From assembly GCA_964412555.1 (NCBI GenBank), contig CAYPPG010000021.1, forward strand, positions 1 through 64,000: DNA of 64,000 nt, written 5' to 3'. The stretch's first letter is position 1; each line of letters starts with the position of its first letter. The translations under genes were made by a program, and so were the position numbers. Below the pieces are notes generated by a model. It saw nothing but the letters and a program-made list of their open reading frames with translations. It ran no database searches and was not told the origin of the DNA. Below, piece by piece: positions 7,884 to 17,763 of the stretch. Source of the stretch: CAYPPG01 sp964412555 (GTDB taxonomy: Bacteria; Hinthialibacterota; Hinthialibacteria; Hinthialibacterales; Hinthialibacteraceae).

Positions 7884-10415
7884 TTATTTAGGTTTGATTT
7901 TTTGCAAATCGTTACGAATTTCTTCCCACCGTGCAAGAAAGGTACCACGACCGTCGTTTCTGTAGATTTCATTATCGACAATCCGTAAAAATGTGGATCC
8001 AACACTCAGGACATGAACATCTTCCTTTCGAAAGGTATATTCAATGATGAACAACATCGATGCATCTGTAGAAACCCCTCCCAAACCATATTCCGTCATC
8101 TCCGGGTTGAACACGAGAGCAACTTTCATATCATCAAATAACATTCCGATAATTTCTCTTGAACCGCTCATCGCTTTATTAACGATTAGACTCACTTTCC
8201 GGTTGGGTTCATGAACCTTGAGCAAAGTCACAAACTTTGTTGTTTCTTTATTTTCTTTTGGTTCCACACATATATGCCATTGAGTGGCATCAAATCCGGC
8301 GGATGCAGGAATACAGCCGGAGGTTTGCTGAATCCGGACTTCACTGGGCGAAGCGAATGCTATTCGTACATTGCTTATCTTATTGGTCGTGTCGATCTCA
8401 AATTGGTTGTTAATTTGGAATGGTTCATTCGAATGCAAATGAAATTGAAACGATGACGGTTGTGGCGCTTCCAAATCATCCACGAGAATAATCGTATCCG
8501 GCTTGATGAAAAATGCATGTCGAACAAATTTTTTCAATCGTCCTTCATACGCTTCTGTTGCATCCCCAGCGACATAATCGACGATATCGCTGAGATACGA
8601 ATCGACGATTTTTCCCTTCGCCAGCGGATGATGCTTCTTCTGCCCCTGATCATTGACAGTAATGCTGTTATCCGAAAATGTTTCCCACATCCAATTCACA
8701 TGATGTGGACTTCCATGCCAATCTCTATGACCGGATCCAAATAATATCGGAATCCCTCCTACAACAAGATTGAATGAATTTTGCGCGTTGAATCCATGGC
8801 TCTGAGTTCCAAAGGGACTGCTTTTAAACAAAAAGTGCACATCATCTGACGGATCAAACAAATCGGAATGGAGAGAAGCAATTCCCACATCCTGGAATAT
8901 TTTGGATTCGGGTCTCCCTTTCGGTTTCTCTGCGGAAACATCTTCCAACAAAGCATGGAATATATCTTCATAGCTTGGTTGATCCGGAGGATATTCAGAA
9001 GGATATTGTGCGGCGTACCACATCCAATCTTTTCTTTCGAGCTGAGCGGCAAAGACACGCATCAGTGAGGCATTCCTGCCCGCCTCGTAATGGTCAGAGC
9101 TATCGCCGAATCCACCATGAATCGAACCGGGAGGATTCACATAAAAAGGAAAATCCCCCGTCTGGCGAAAAAAAGGTTTCCGATAACCATCGACGCCAAA
9201 ACCCACTCGCATGATATCCAGCCACCATGTAATTCTGCTCATATAAGAATTCCAATAAGCCACTCCTTCATGCCAGCCGCCGTCTACTCCACCCCATACC
9301 GGGTATACATTGAAAAAAACATCCAAGGCATAAGACAGCCATAATTTCGCTTCGGGAATGTCTTCAATAAATGCGATTCCTGCCTCACCCAAAAAATGCC
9401 AGGCGCGATTATTGTGGCTGCTGAACGGACGAACCGTATGCTGGGAACGATGATGTAAATGAGTGAACACTTCTTGTCCCCGTTGTTTCATTGTTTCAAT
9501 TATTTTTTGACGGTCCTGCTCGCTCAGCGCCTCATAGGCCCAAGTATACGCGCGAGAAATCCGGCTCAGTATCGGCATTGCGCATTCATCGTTATACCGA
9601 TAACTTGTCGTACCATCCGCCGGCCATGAAACGACGGCCATAATCCAATCTCTTGCCCGTTCTCCGTACTTTTCCTCACCGCTCAACAAATAAACAAAGG
9701 CAAGGTTCGTTGCATGTTCGACCGCCTTACGAACGATTCTTCGGTTTTTTCGCCACAAGTCGATATCCATTTTTTGCCGTGTGCGCATTCGTCCTCCTGG
9801 GTAGGGAGAAGGCTCTTCTTTAACAATGGGTGTTTTTATCATCTGATCGGCATGTTCAAGAAACGCATTCCATAAAGAGCGATGATCCTTCTTCAATTCG
9901 GACACAACATTTTGAAGCATCTCAGGCCGTAATAGAATCTTTGGATGTTTCTCAGGAAGAGTAGCGAGCACAGTGTCCAACGAAGGTTGCGGGAACTGCA
10001 CTGCATCTTCCGGAATAGTAAAGGAACGAACGGTACTCCATTGAGCCATATTCCCCGCATCATCGAGATAAGTATACCGCCAATACCATGTTCGGGCTTC
10101 AAACACATATGCAGGGCAGTGAACATTGAGATACAATCCATTGACTTGATAATCAACGGATGAAAAATCTTTCTCATGCGAACATTGTAGAATGTAAACC
10201 GCCGCGTTCTTTTCCGGGAGCCAAACAAAACCGGGGGGATTGGTATCCGTGACCGCTCCATCTTTTGGATGATAATCGACTTCATCCACAGCGGATTCAC
10301 GATTGGAGACCGATAATTCTTCACCCGACACATTAGGAACAAGCATCCCCCATCCCCAAAAACAAACAAGAATGACTTGTGAAAAACATGAAGCGAGACG
10401 AACTCTGGTTAGCAT
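7884..10415 (-). CDS. heparinase II/III-like (DUF4962) secreted protein
   Basis: The start at 10415 is preferred because GAGGG lies 8 bases upstream; an ATG two codons earlier is too close to it. 843 residues. A signal peptide is followed by an Ig/fibronectin-like N-terminal region (WYWRYTYLDDAGNMAQWS). Next comes an (alpha/alpha) toroid of the DUF4962/heparinase N-terminal type (LLRPEML, WNAFLEHADQM, RAYTWAYEALSEQDRQ, SSHNNRAWHFLGEAG, GGVDGGWHEGVAYWNSY). The C-terminal part is a heparinase II/III-like beta-sandwich (FGTQSHGFNAQNSFNLVVGG, GHRDWHGSPHHVNWMWE). Enzymes of this fold cleave acidic polysaccharides by beta-elimination, so a periplasmic or extracellular lyase is likely. The substrate cannot be told from sequence. 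The downstream gene encodes a surface lipoprotein. Confidence 0.8.
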   Translation of the reverse strand: MLTRVRLASCFSQVILVCFWGWGMLVPNVSGEELSVSNRESAVDEVDYHPKDGAVTDTNPPGFVWLPEKNAAVYILQCSHEKDFSSVDYQVNGLYLNVHCPAYVFEARTWYWRYTYLDDAGNMAQWSTVRSFTIPEDAVQFPQPSLDTVLATLPEKHPKILLRPEMLQNVVSELKKDHRSLWNAFLEHADQMIKTPIVKEEPSPYPGGRMRTRQKMDIDLWRKNRRIVRKAVEHATNLAFVYLLSGEEKYGERARDWIMAVVSWPADGTTSYRYNDECAMPILSRISRAYTWAYEALSEQDRQKIIETMKQRGQEVFTHLHHRSQHTVRPFSSHNNRAWHFLGEAGIAFIEDIPEAKLWLSYALDVFFNVYPVWGGVDGGWHEGVAYWNSYMSRITWWLDIMRVGFGVDGYRKPFFRQTGDFPFYVNPPGSIHGGFGDSSDHYEAGRNASLMRVFAAQLERKDWMWYAAQYPSEYPPDQPSYEDIFHALLEDVSAEKPKGRPESKIFQDVGIASLHSDLFDPSDDVHFLFKSSPFGTQSHGFNAQNSFNLVVGGIPILFGSGHRDWHGSPHHVNWMWETFSDNSITVNDQGQKKHHPLAKGKIVDSYLSDIVDYVAGDATEAYEGRLKKFVRHAFFIKPDTIILVDDLEAPQPSSFQFHLHSNEPFQINNQFEIDTTNKISNVRIAFASPSEVRIQQTSGCIPASAGFDATQWHICVEPKENKETTKFVTLLKVHEPNRKVSLIVNKAMSGSREIIGMLFDDMKVALVFNPEMTEYGLGGVSTDASMLFIIEYTFRKEDVHVLSVGSTFLRIVDNEIYRNDGRGTFLARWEEIRNDLQKIKPK

Positions 10416-10732
10416 ACACATATCCCTCTATCGAAATTTTGCAATAAGTTTATGATTCCGGTTCATAATACCGGCGTTCTTTTTCAATCACGGTATAATA
10501 ATGTTAAGGTAGAATACATTCTACTATTCTTTGATAAACAATTTTGAAATTCAATATGTCTATAATTCTATGGTAACGTTCCAGATGGTACAATTGGAAC
10601 AACACCATTGACAAGAAGGAATGACGACAGTATTTTTCTTACTCCAAATAGCCATGAAGTCGAATGGAAAGTCCGGAAGAAAGTCGGCTTTATGATTCAC
10701 GCGCTCAATAAAAAAAAGCATGGAGTGTTATC
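10416..10732. other. intergenic region between divergent genes
   Basis: A 317-base AT-rich gap between two divergently transcribed genes. It must hold both promoters. I see no repeat, RNA gene or clear promoter pair in it. GAGGG (ribosome binding site of the heparinase-like gene) lies at its left edge. Confidence 0.5.
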
Positions 10733-11113
10733 ATGGCCAAGACAAAAACAAAGACCGGTTCCAAGAAAAAAAATATGAATGAAAGATTGAAATCTTTAAA
10801 AGAATCGCTTGAAAAAGAACGAGATCGTATCTTACAAGAAATGAAAGAAAAACACAGCGTCGATGAAATCGTGGCTCATGGAGACCTTGTCGATCAAAGC
10901 AACGATTACAGCGAAAGGGAAGTCCTTTTGGGTTTGGCGGAGCATGATCGCAACCGTCTCTTGTCCATCAACGAGGCTCTTTCCAAAATCGAAGAAGGGA
11001 CCTACGGTGTCTGCGCAATGTGTAACGAAGAAATTCCCGAAGCCCGGCTTATCGCCATGCCGACCGCGAAATACTGCATCAAGTGTCAATCCGAAGCGGA
11101 AAACTACGGGTAA
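10733..11113 (+). CDS. DksA/TraR family zinc-finger protein
   Basis: 126 residues. A lysine-rich N-terminus and a coiled-coil helix (residues ~15-85) precede a four-cysteine zinc finger, CAMC...CIKC, near the C-terminus. DksA-type proteins insert the coiled coil into the RNA polymerase secondary channel and alter promoter output, often with ppGpp. The finger is C-x2-C-x17-C-x2-C, as in the family. The segment DLVDQSNDYSERE matches the conserved D-x-x-D region at the coiled-coil tip and neck. The gene is monocistronic, ended by a strong terminator. Confidence 0.88.
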   Translation: MAKTKTKTGSKKKNMNERLKSLKESLEKERDRILQEMKEKHSVDEIVAHGDLVDQSNDYSEREVLLGLAEHDRNRLLSINEALSKIEEGTYGVCAMCNEEIPEARLIAMPTAKYCIKCQSEAENYG

Positions 11114-11415
11114 TAGCATACAGATTCTTCTTTCCATATACAAAAATTTCTCCCCTCGCCAATGGCGAGGGGATTCCTTATTTTACATGAACATTTCAAC
11201 CCGCGATGAGATATTTCTCGTTTCATTAATTTCTTTCGCTTGAGCGAAGAAACCAAAATTTTATTCTGTTTTAATACACCGTTGAATTTCACCTTCTAAA
11301 TTACCCGAGGATGAAAATAATCAAATGCAAAAAGAAGTGGATTCTCTTGACATGCATACGCCAATCATTGATGCTTACCTAAAAAGAAGATCCGATTTCA
11401 AATAGGTTTAATCAA
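11114..11415. other. intergenic region with terminator
   Basis: 302 bases between the dksA-like gene and the second pseudopilin gene. The first 70 bases hold the terminator listed separately. The rest shows no convincing gene; a 26-codon frame at 11325-11405 has no clear ribosome binding site. Confidence 0.5.
11152..11183 (+). terminator. rho-independent terminator of dksA-like gene
   Basis: CCCCTCGCC (11152-11160), loop AAT, GGCGAGGGG (11164-11172): a perfect 9-bp GC-rich stem followed by ATTCCTTATTTT. It lies 38 bases after the stop codon. Confidence 0.88.
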
Positions 11416-12051
11416 ATGATGACATTATCCCGTCCACGCGCTTTTACGCTGATCGAGTTGCTCATTGTGGTCGCCATTATTGGGATACTGGCAGCAATCG
11501 CTGTCCCGAACTTCATGAACGCGCGCGTTCGGGCAAAAGTGGCGCGCGTCGCTGCGGATATGCGCAACGTCGGAGTGGCGTTCGGAGCCTATTCGGCAGA
11601 TCACAATGAATTCCCCCTTGGAATCATTACTTTTTTGAGCCCTCGTGAAGCGCACAGTTGGGGCTTTTTGCCGGAGTCACTGACCACACCGATCGCATAC
11701 ATGTCGTTTCTTCCAATCGATGAATTCAACCTGGAATATAAAATCTATGGAGAACAGGACGCCACTGGACCATCGCAAGCAGGACATCCGCATACTCGAT
11801 ATCGAACAGCCCGGCGGAAACCGTATACAGGCCCTAATGCCGGCTCGACACAGGAACAATGGCTGGCGGGATGGAAGAATATGCTCGCACGAACAAACAT
11901 TGACGGGAATTATATCCTCACCAGTCCGGGTCCCGACAAAGTGGAAGATATTTTACCCGCCTATAATCCTCATCCTTATGATATCAGCAACGGTTTGATG
12001 AGCTCCGGGGATATCGTATATTCGGATGGAGGATTGTCAGGTTTACAGTAA
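11416..12051 (+). CDS. type II secretion-like pseudopilin (second copy)
   Basis: 211 residues. The prepilin signal MMTLSRPRA^FTLIELLIVV has Glu at +5, then VPNFMNARVRAKVARVAADM. The hydrophobic helix is essentially identical to that of the copy at 4789-5409, while the C-terminal globular part (residues 60-211) is different apart from a shared ending style (SNGLMSSGDIV). The ribosome binding site is weak. It is followed 65 bases later by a secreted protein gene on the same strand, possibly its partner. Its assembly machinery is not in this window. Confidence 0.88.
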   Translation: MMTLSRPRAFTLIELLIVVAIIGILAAIAVPNFMNARVRAKVARVAADMRNVGVAFGAYSADHNEFPLGIITFLSPREAHSWGFLPESLTTPIAYMSFLPIDEFNLEYKIYGEQDATGPSQAGHPHTRYRTARRKPYTGPNAGSTQEQWLAGWKNMLARTNIDGNYILTSPGPDKVEDILPAYNPHPYDISNGLMSSGDIVYSDGGLSGLQ

Positions 12052-12116
12052 AAATGATTGAAAACTCTTTTCGATTCAATCACCTATTTTCATGTTTGAT
12101 GGAGGAGGCAATTGCT

Positions 12117-13160
12117 ATGAAAAAAGTCCTTGGAATCCTATTTGGTGTACTCGTGATCACGGCAAGCGGATATGGGCAAGAAATTGTCGAAGATTTCTTT
12201 ACCGCAGAAGGCGATAATTCACCGATCACCCTCAATGGGGGGCAAAAATGCGGGCAGCGCTTCACGGCCACACAGCCGTTCGAAGGCATTCAGGTCAATG
12301 GACCGACTTGGAGTGTGGACGGAGAGAAGGGAATGACAATCCGTCTATATGAATGGGCGGGAAATTACGATGAGACAGTAACACAGCAACCTATCGCAGT
12401 GAGTGTATTGGAAAATTTGAACGACAATGACTGGTTTCTCTGCCCGGCGCCTCGCGAATTGCCCCCTGGCGAATATTTTTGGGAGGCTTCGGAACCGACC
12501 AATTCCAATCCGGATGCCATCGATCCTTTTCAAATCGGTTGCTGGCTTTGGAACAGTAGCAAATATCGAGGTGGAGAGGCGTACTTCAATGGAGAACCAT
12601 ATGACGAAGTCTCGACGGAATGGTTCAGGTGGTATGGTGACGATCAAGCCGGTACTTGGACACCGTTTCCTTTTACTTTCGAGGATAATTCCAGTTTAGC
12701 CCAACAATTCGATGTTCCATTTGAATTCAATGCCGTAGGGCTCGCCAGCCCGACTTGGAATGGATTCGGTGCCGCTTACCGCATGAGTCTCTATCCATGG
12801 GATACGGATTATGATACAAGCGTTTCACAAACCCCAATCGCGCAAAAGACTTTTACCAATCTATCGGACAACGCACGAAATGAACTCATTCTAGACACAC
12901 CAGCGGATCCTGGTGAATATCTCATCGTAACCGATCAACCGGTTCCCAGCAGTACCGGCCAAGTCGGCCATTGGGGCTGGGTGGATTCTAGTTGGGAAGA
13001 TGATATCAACGTCGCCTATATCGACGGAGTCCCACGAGATGATTTTGCGAGTTATGATCTATTCATTGGAGCGCCGACTCAGGAAGTGGTCGGGAAGGAT
13101 TTCGCATCCCGTTCCGTGACCGGTGTTGCTGTCCATATCCATCATTGGGAAATGTATTGA
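12117..13160 (+). CDS. secreted protein with two internal repeats
   Basis: The start at 12117 is chosen because GGAGGAGG lies 8 bases upstream and a clean signal peptide (MKKVLGILFGVLVITASGYGQE) begins there. 347 residues. Two related blocks are visible: one around residues 40-135 (FEGIQVNGPTWS...MTIRLYEWAGNYDETVTQQPIA...LPPGEYFWEAS) and one around 200-290 (FNAVGLASPTWN...MSLYPWDTDYDTSVSQTPIA...ADPGEYLIVTD). Both look like beta-sandwich modules. The protein ends in IHHWEMY, resembling the tails of two other secreted proteins in the window. The family is not recognised. It sits between a pseudopilin and the sucrose locus and could be a pseudopilus-associated or surface protein. Confidence 0.72.
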   Translation: MKKVLGILFGVLVITASGYGQEIVEDFFTAEGDNSPITLNGGQKCGQRFTATQPFEGIQVNGPTWSVDGEKGMTIRLYEWAGNYDETVTQQPIAVSVLENLNDNDWFLCPAPRELPPGEYFWEASEPTNSNPDAIDPFQIGCWLWNSSKYRGGEAYFNGEPYDEVSTEWFRWYGDDQAGTWTPFPFTFEDNSSLAQQFDVPFEFNAVGLASPTWNGFGAAYRMSLYPWDTDYDTSVSQTPIAQKTFTNLSDNARNELILDTPADPGEYLIVTDQPVPSSTGQVGHWGWVDSSWEDDINVAYIDGVPRDDFASYDLFIGAPTQEVVGKDFASRSVTGVAVHIHHWEMY

Positions 13161-13187
13161 ATCGAACGAGCGGGAGAGAATACCGTC

Positions 13188-15347
13188 ATGGCCACCAACC
13201 GTGAATATTATATTGCCCTGTTCAGCATCCATGGTTTGATTCGAGGTGAAGAATTGGAACTAGGACGGGATGCCGATACGGGCGGTCAAACAAAATATGT
13301 AGTCGAGCTCGCGCGGGCTTTAGCGAACCATCCTCATGTTGAGCGGGTCGATCTTTTCACTCGCCAAGTCATCGATGCGAAAGTCGACGATAGCTATTCC
13401 GTTCCCGAGGAATCAATTGCCCCTAACGGATACATCATTCGCGTTCCATGCGGTCCGAAACGTTATTTACGGAAAGAAGTATTGTGGCCGTATCTCGATG
13501 AATTCGCGGATCAAGTCTTAAAACATTTCAAGAAAATCGGGAAATTACCGGTTTTGTTGCATGGACATTACGCCGACGCTGGTTATGTTGGATCCAAACT
13601 CTCTCACTTGTTGGGACTCCCATTCGTGTTTACCGGTCATTCACTCGGGCGGGTTAAACTCGAGCGCCTCCTAGAAAAAGGATTGAGCCGAGAAAAGATC
13701 GTCCAACAATACAATATAGACGAACGGATCGAAGCCGAAGAAAACGCGTTGGAATCCGCGCACTTGGTCGTTGCCAGCACTAGCCAGGAAGTGGAAGAGC
13801 AATACAAACAATATGAACGCTACAATCCTTCCACGATGACGGTCATCCCCCCGGGTTGTGATTTGAATCGTTTTTACCCACCCAAACGGAATTTTTTCCG
13901 TTCCCCAATTCCAATGATGGAAGAACTGTCGCGTTTTCTCCGGCAACCGCACAAGCCGATGATTCTGGCAATCTCCCGGGCAGATGAACGAAAAAATATT
14001 ACTTCTCTGATTCACGCGTACGCTCAGAATTCTTTTCTGAAAGAAATGACGAATCTTGTCATAGTCGCCGGGAATCGAGACGATATCCATTCCTTGGATT
14101 CCGGTCCTCGAGATGTATTGAACCAAATTTTGTATTTAATCGATTATTATGATTTATACGGTTCCGTTGCCTACCCGAAACATCATTCCACGGATGACGT
14201 CCCCGATCTGTACCGGATTGCCTCGATGACCCACGGTGTTTTCGTGAATCCCGCTCTCACGGAACCCTTCGGTTTGACGTTAATCGAAGCCGCCGCCTGT
14301 GGACTTCCTATCGTTGCGACGAATGACGGAGGCCCGATTGAAATAACACGAAATTGTGAAAATGGGAATCTTGTCGATCCCTTAAATGCGGATGAAATCG
14401 GAGAATCGATAGAAGAGATATTAAGTAACCGTCAAGAATGGATGAAACTTTCCAAAAATGGATTGCGGGGTGTCAAAAAGCATTATTCGTGGGAAAGCCA
14501 TGTGAAAAATTATTTGAAACGGCTTCAAAAATTAATGAAGAGAAAACGAGAAAAACCATTCTGGGTGACTTCCGGGAAAAAATTGTTAAAAGCCGACCGG
14601 ATTCTCGTGACGGATATCGACAATACGCTTGTGGGCGATACGGAAGCGTTGGATCAACTTGTCGACAAAATAAATGAATCGCCAAAAACGATGGGATTCG
14701 GAATTGCCACGGGGCGGAATATTGAAAGCGTCACAAAAGTACTCGATAAGTGGAATATCCCCCGGCCGGATTTCTTGATCACATCCGTGGGAAGCGAAAT
14801 TCATTATGGGCACAATTTAACGAAAGATAATGATTGGCGAAAGCACATTCACTACAAATGGGAACCCGATCGCCTACGGGAGATGATCGAAGATCTTCCC
14901 GGTATTAACATTCAATCCGAAGAAGACCAGCGAGAACATAAACTCAGTTTTTTCATCGATCCTTCAAAAGCTCCGAAAAAACGGGAAATTATCCGTCTGC
15001 TGAGAAAAAATAATGTGCAAGTGAAAGTCGTTTTTTCTCATCAGCAGTATCTTGATTTTCTTCCCATTCGGGCATCCAAAGGTCTTGCCATTTGGTATCT
15101 GAGTAACAAATGGGGTATTCCCATGAAAAGAATTTTGGTTGCAGGTGATTCCGGAAACGACGAAGAAATGCTCACCAGTAGCGCCCTCGCTGTTGTCGTT
15201 GGTAATTACAGCGCTGAACTTGAGCCGTTACGAAAGCGTCCGGGCATTTTTTTTGCCCAAGGCGCCTTTGCTCACGGTATCATAGAAGGAATCGACCACT
15301 ATAATTTTCTTGGTGAAATAACACAGCCAGAGGAATCCCCCAAATGA
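13188..15347 (+). CDS. sucrose-phosphate synthase fused to sucrose-phosphatase
   Basis: 719 residues. The first ~465 are a GT4 glycosyltransferase that makes sucrose 6-phosphate from a nucleotide-glucose and fructose 6-phosphate: GRDADTGGQTKYVVELARAL near the N-terminus, FTGHSLG, and the E-x7-E motif TEPFGLTLIEAA. The last ~240 form a HAD phosphatase of the sucrose-phosphatase type: DIDNTLVGD (nucleophile motif I) and GDSGNDEEML (motif III). The fusion would release sucrose directly. Its stop overlaps the sucrose synthase start (ATGA), so the two are translationally coupled. Cytoplasmic. Sucrose is a known compatible solute and storage sugar in bacteria with this pair. Confidence 0.92.
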   Translation: MATNREYYIALFSIHGLIRGEELELGRDADTGGQTKYVVELARALANHPHVERVDLFTRQVIDAKVDDSYSVPEESIAPNGYIIRVPCGPKRYLRKEVLWPYLDEFADQVLKHFKKIGKLPVLLHGHYADAGYVGSKLSHLLGLPFVFTGHSLGRVKLERLLEKGLSREKIVQQYNIDERIEAEENALESAHLVVASTSQEVEEQYKQYERYNPSTMTVIPPGCDLNRFYPPKRNFFRSPIPMMEELSRFLRQPHKPMILAISRADERKNITSLIHAYAQNSFLKEMTNLVIVAGNRDDIHSLDSGPRDVLNQILYLIDYYDLYGSVAYPKHHSTDDVPDLYRIASMTHGVFVNPALTEPFGLTLIEAAACGLPIVATNDGGPIEITRNCENGNLVDPLNADEIGESIEEILSNRQEWMKLSKNGLRGVKKHYSWESHVKNYLKRLQKLMKRKREKPFWVTSGKKLLKADRILVTDIDNTLVGDTEALDQLVDKINESPKTMGFGIATGRNIESVTKVLDKWNIPRPDFLITSVGSEIHYGHNLTKDNDWRKHIHYKWEPDRLREMIEDLPGINIQSEEDQREHKLSFFIDPSKAPKKREIIRLLRKNNVQVKVVFSHQQYLDFLPIRASKGLAIWYLSNKWGIPMKRILVAGDSGNDEEMLTSSALAVVVGNYSAELEPLRKRPGIFFAQGAFAHGIIEGIDHYNFLGEITQPEESPK

Positions 15348-17731
15348 CAAAAGAATTACAGAACGATATCGAAACCCATCGGAAAGCAATCTATTTTTTC
15401 CTCCGCGAGTTAATCCATCAGGAAAAAACTTTTTTTCTCCGCTCCGACCTTGAAGATACCCTATTGAACTTCCTGTCGACAGACTCGGGCGCGGATCTAA
15501 AACAGAGTCTATTCGGGCATTATATGCATTATGCCCAAGAAGCGGTAATCAAGGTCCCTTGGATCTATTTCGCAATTCGCCCCAAAGTGGCGAAATGGGA
15601 GTATATCCGGTTTCATTATGAAAACATAGAATTCGAGTACATCAAACCTTCTGAATTTCTCCAATTCAAGGAATATGTCGCCAACACGCATCAACGAGAA
15701 GACAATTGGGTTCTTGAAATCGATCTCAGCCCCTTCAATCGAGAATTTCCTCGTTTGCGGGAACCCCGCTCCATCGGCAAAGGCGTCGAGTTTTTGAATC
15801 GTCATCTTTCCAGCCGCATGTTCCGTGATTTGAGCCGAAGCGGTCAGCTGATCTTAAACTTTCTTCGCGTTCATCAATACCAGGGACAACAAATGATGAC
15901 AAACTCCCGTATCACCAACTTCAGCGAATTGAGAAACGCCTTGAGCCAGGCAATTGATTATCTTCAAACAAAATCACCCGACGCCACATGGAGCGATGTC
16001 GCCTACCGTTTACAAAACTTCGGTTTTGAACCAGGCTGGGGGAAAACCGTCTCTCGAATGTTGGATACCATGGACCTTCTGACTGATGTTTTGGAGGCCC
16101 CGGCCCATGATAATCTCAGTCAATTCCTCGGCCGTATTCCCATGATATTCAATGTGGTGATTATTTCCCCTCACGGATTCTTTGGACAATCCAACGTTTT
16201 CGGGCTGCCGGATACAGGGGGTCAAGTAATCTACATACTCGATCAAGTCAAATTTCTCGAAAAGGAAATGAAAAAACGTCTTTCCAAGCAAGGACTTGAT
16301 ATCGAACCGCACATTTTGGTCATCACGCGTTTGATCCCGGAATCGCAAGGGACTTCTTGCAACCAGCGGGAAGAACCCATTATCGGAACCCAAAACGCAA
16401 AAATTATTCGCGTCCCCTTTCGGTATCCAGACGGCGAAATCGTTCCTCACTGGATATCTCGATTTCATATTTGGCCTCACCTGGAACAATTCACAATCGA
16501 AGCGGAAAAAGAAATCAGCGCCGAGTTAGGAGCTCGGCCGGATTTGATCATCGGGAATTATTCCGACGGCAATCTAGTCGCCACATTATTGTCGGAACGG
16601 TTGAAAGTCACCCAATGCAATATCGCGCATGCCCTGGAAAAATCCAAGTATTTATTCTCGGATTTGTACTGGAAGAATAACGAAGAAAATTACAACTTTT
16701 CCTGTCAATTCACCGCTGATCTTATCTCGATGAATACCGCCGATTTTATCATCACCAGCACCTATCAAGAAATCGCTGGGAACTCCCACAGCATCGGTCA
16801 ATATGAAAGTTATTCCACTTTCACGATGCCGGAACTCTATCGAGTCGTAAGCGGAATCGACATTTTCGATCCCAAATTCAATATCGTTTCGCCAGGAGCC
16901 GATCCCAACATCTTTTTCCCATACACAGAACAAGAACAGCGGTTGACAGAATTACATGAAGAGATCAATGAACTCCTTTTTGGGGATGGGCAATCCAAAA
17001 CAAGAGGCATACTCGAAGAACCGGATAAACCGCTCATTTTTACTCTCTCCCGACTCGATTACATCAAGAATATAACCGGCTTCGTCGATTGGTATGGACG
17101 CAATCCTGCTCTTCGCGAAGAAGCAAACCTTGTTGTCATCAGTGGACATATCGATCCCCAAGATTCCAACGACCAAGAAGAGAAAGAACAAATCGGGAAA
17201 ATGCACGAGCTGATGGATAAATACAATCTCGATCACCAGACGCGGTGGATCGGGATGCAATTGGATAAGAATATGACCGGGGAGGTTTATCGAGTCATTG
17301 CGGACCGTCATGGTGCTTTCGTCCAACCGGCATTGTTCGAAGCCTTTGGCCTGACAGTAATCGAAGCCATGTCATCCGGCTTGCCAACATTCGCGACTCG
17401 TTATGGAGGCCCACTGGAAATTCTTGAAGATGGGATTTCCGGTTTCCATATCGATCCAAACCACGGAGATGAATCCGCCAACCGAATGGCCGAATTCTTC
17501 AAACGTTGTCGGGAGCAGGAAGATTATTGGAACATCATTTCCAATCACGCGATTCGCCGCATCGAAAGTCGATACAATTGGAAACTCTATGCAGAAAGGT
17601 TAATGACCTTATCCCGCATCTACGGTTTTTGGAAATATGTTACCAATCTGGAACGCCAAGAAACCAGACGTTATCTACAAATGTTTTATAATTTGATGTT
17701 CAAAAGATTAGCCGAAAAACTGACTGCATAA
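15344..17731 (+). CDS. sucrose synthase
   Basis: 795 residues, normal length. Sucrose synthase reversibly converts sucrose plus NDP to NDP-glucose plus fructose. The N-terminal ~260 residues are the regulatory region (VPWIYFAIRPKVAKWEYIRF). The GT4 core follows (NVFGLPDTGGQVIYILDQV, FTLSRLDYIKNITGFV) with the E-x7-E motif FEAFGLTVIEAM. It starts inside the last codon of the SPS gene (4-base overlap), as expected for co-expressed partners. Bacterial homologues often prefer ADP; the sequence alone does not settle UDP versus ADP. With SPS next to it the locus can both make sucrose and cleave it to a nucleotide sugar. Confidence 0.94.
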   Translation: MTKELQNDIETHRKAIYFFLRELIHQEKTFFLRSDLEDTLLNFLSTDSGADLKQSLFGHYMHYAQEAVIKVPWIYFAIRPKVAKWEYIRFHYENIEFEYIKPSEFLQFKEYVANTHQREDNWVLEIDLSPFNREFPRLREPRSIGKGVEFLNRHLSSRMFRDLSRSGQLILNFLRVHQYQGQQMMTNSRITNFSELRNALSQAIDYLQTKSPDATWSDVAYRLQNFGFEPGWGKTVSRMLDTMDLLTDVLEAPAHDNLSQFLGRIPMIFNVVIISPHGFFGQSNVFGLPDTGGQVIYILDQVKFLEKEMKKRLSKQGLDIEPHILVITRLIPESQGTSCNQREEPIIGTQNAKIIRVPFRYPDGEIVPHWISRFHIWPHLEQFTIEAEKEISAELGARPDLIIGNYSDGNLVATLLSERLKVTQCNIAHALEKSKYLFSDLYWKNNEENYNFSCQFTADLISMNTADFIITSTYQEIAGNSHSIGQYESYSTFTMPELYRVVSGIDIFDPKFNIVSPGADPNIFFPYTEQEQRLTELHEEINELLFGDGQSKTRGILEEPDKPLIFTLSRLDYIKNITGFVDWYGRNPALREEANLVVISGHIDPQDSNDQEEKEQIGKMHELMDKYNLDHQTRWIGMQLDKNMTGEVYRVIADRHGAFVQPALFEAFGLTVIEAMSSGLPTFATRYGGPLEILEDGISGFHIDPNHGDESANRMAEFFKRCREQEDYWNIISNHAIRRIESRYNWKLYAERLMTLSRIYGFWKYVTNLERQETRRYLQMFYNLMFKRLAEKLTA

Positions 17732-17763
17732 ATTCAAAAAAAATATATTCTGGAGAATAACCA

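Noticed and set aside
11325..11405. 26-codon open frame starting MQKEVDSLDMHTPIIDAYL
   Set aside because: No ribosome binding site, and an overlapping frame of similar length exists; not enough support to list.
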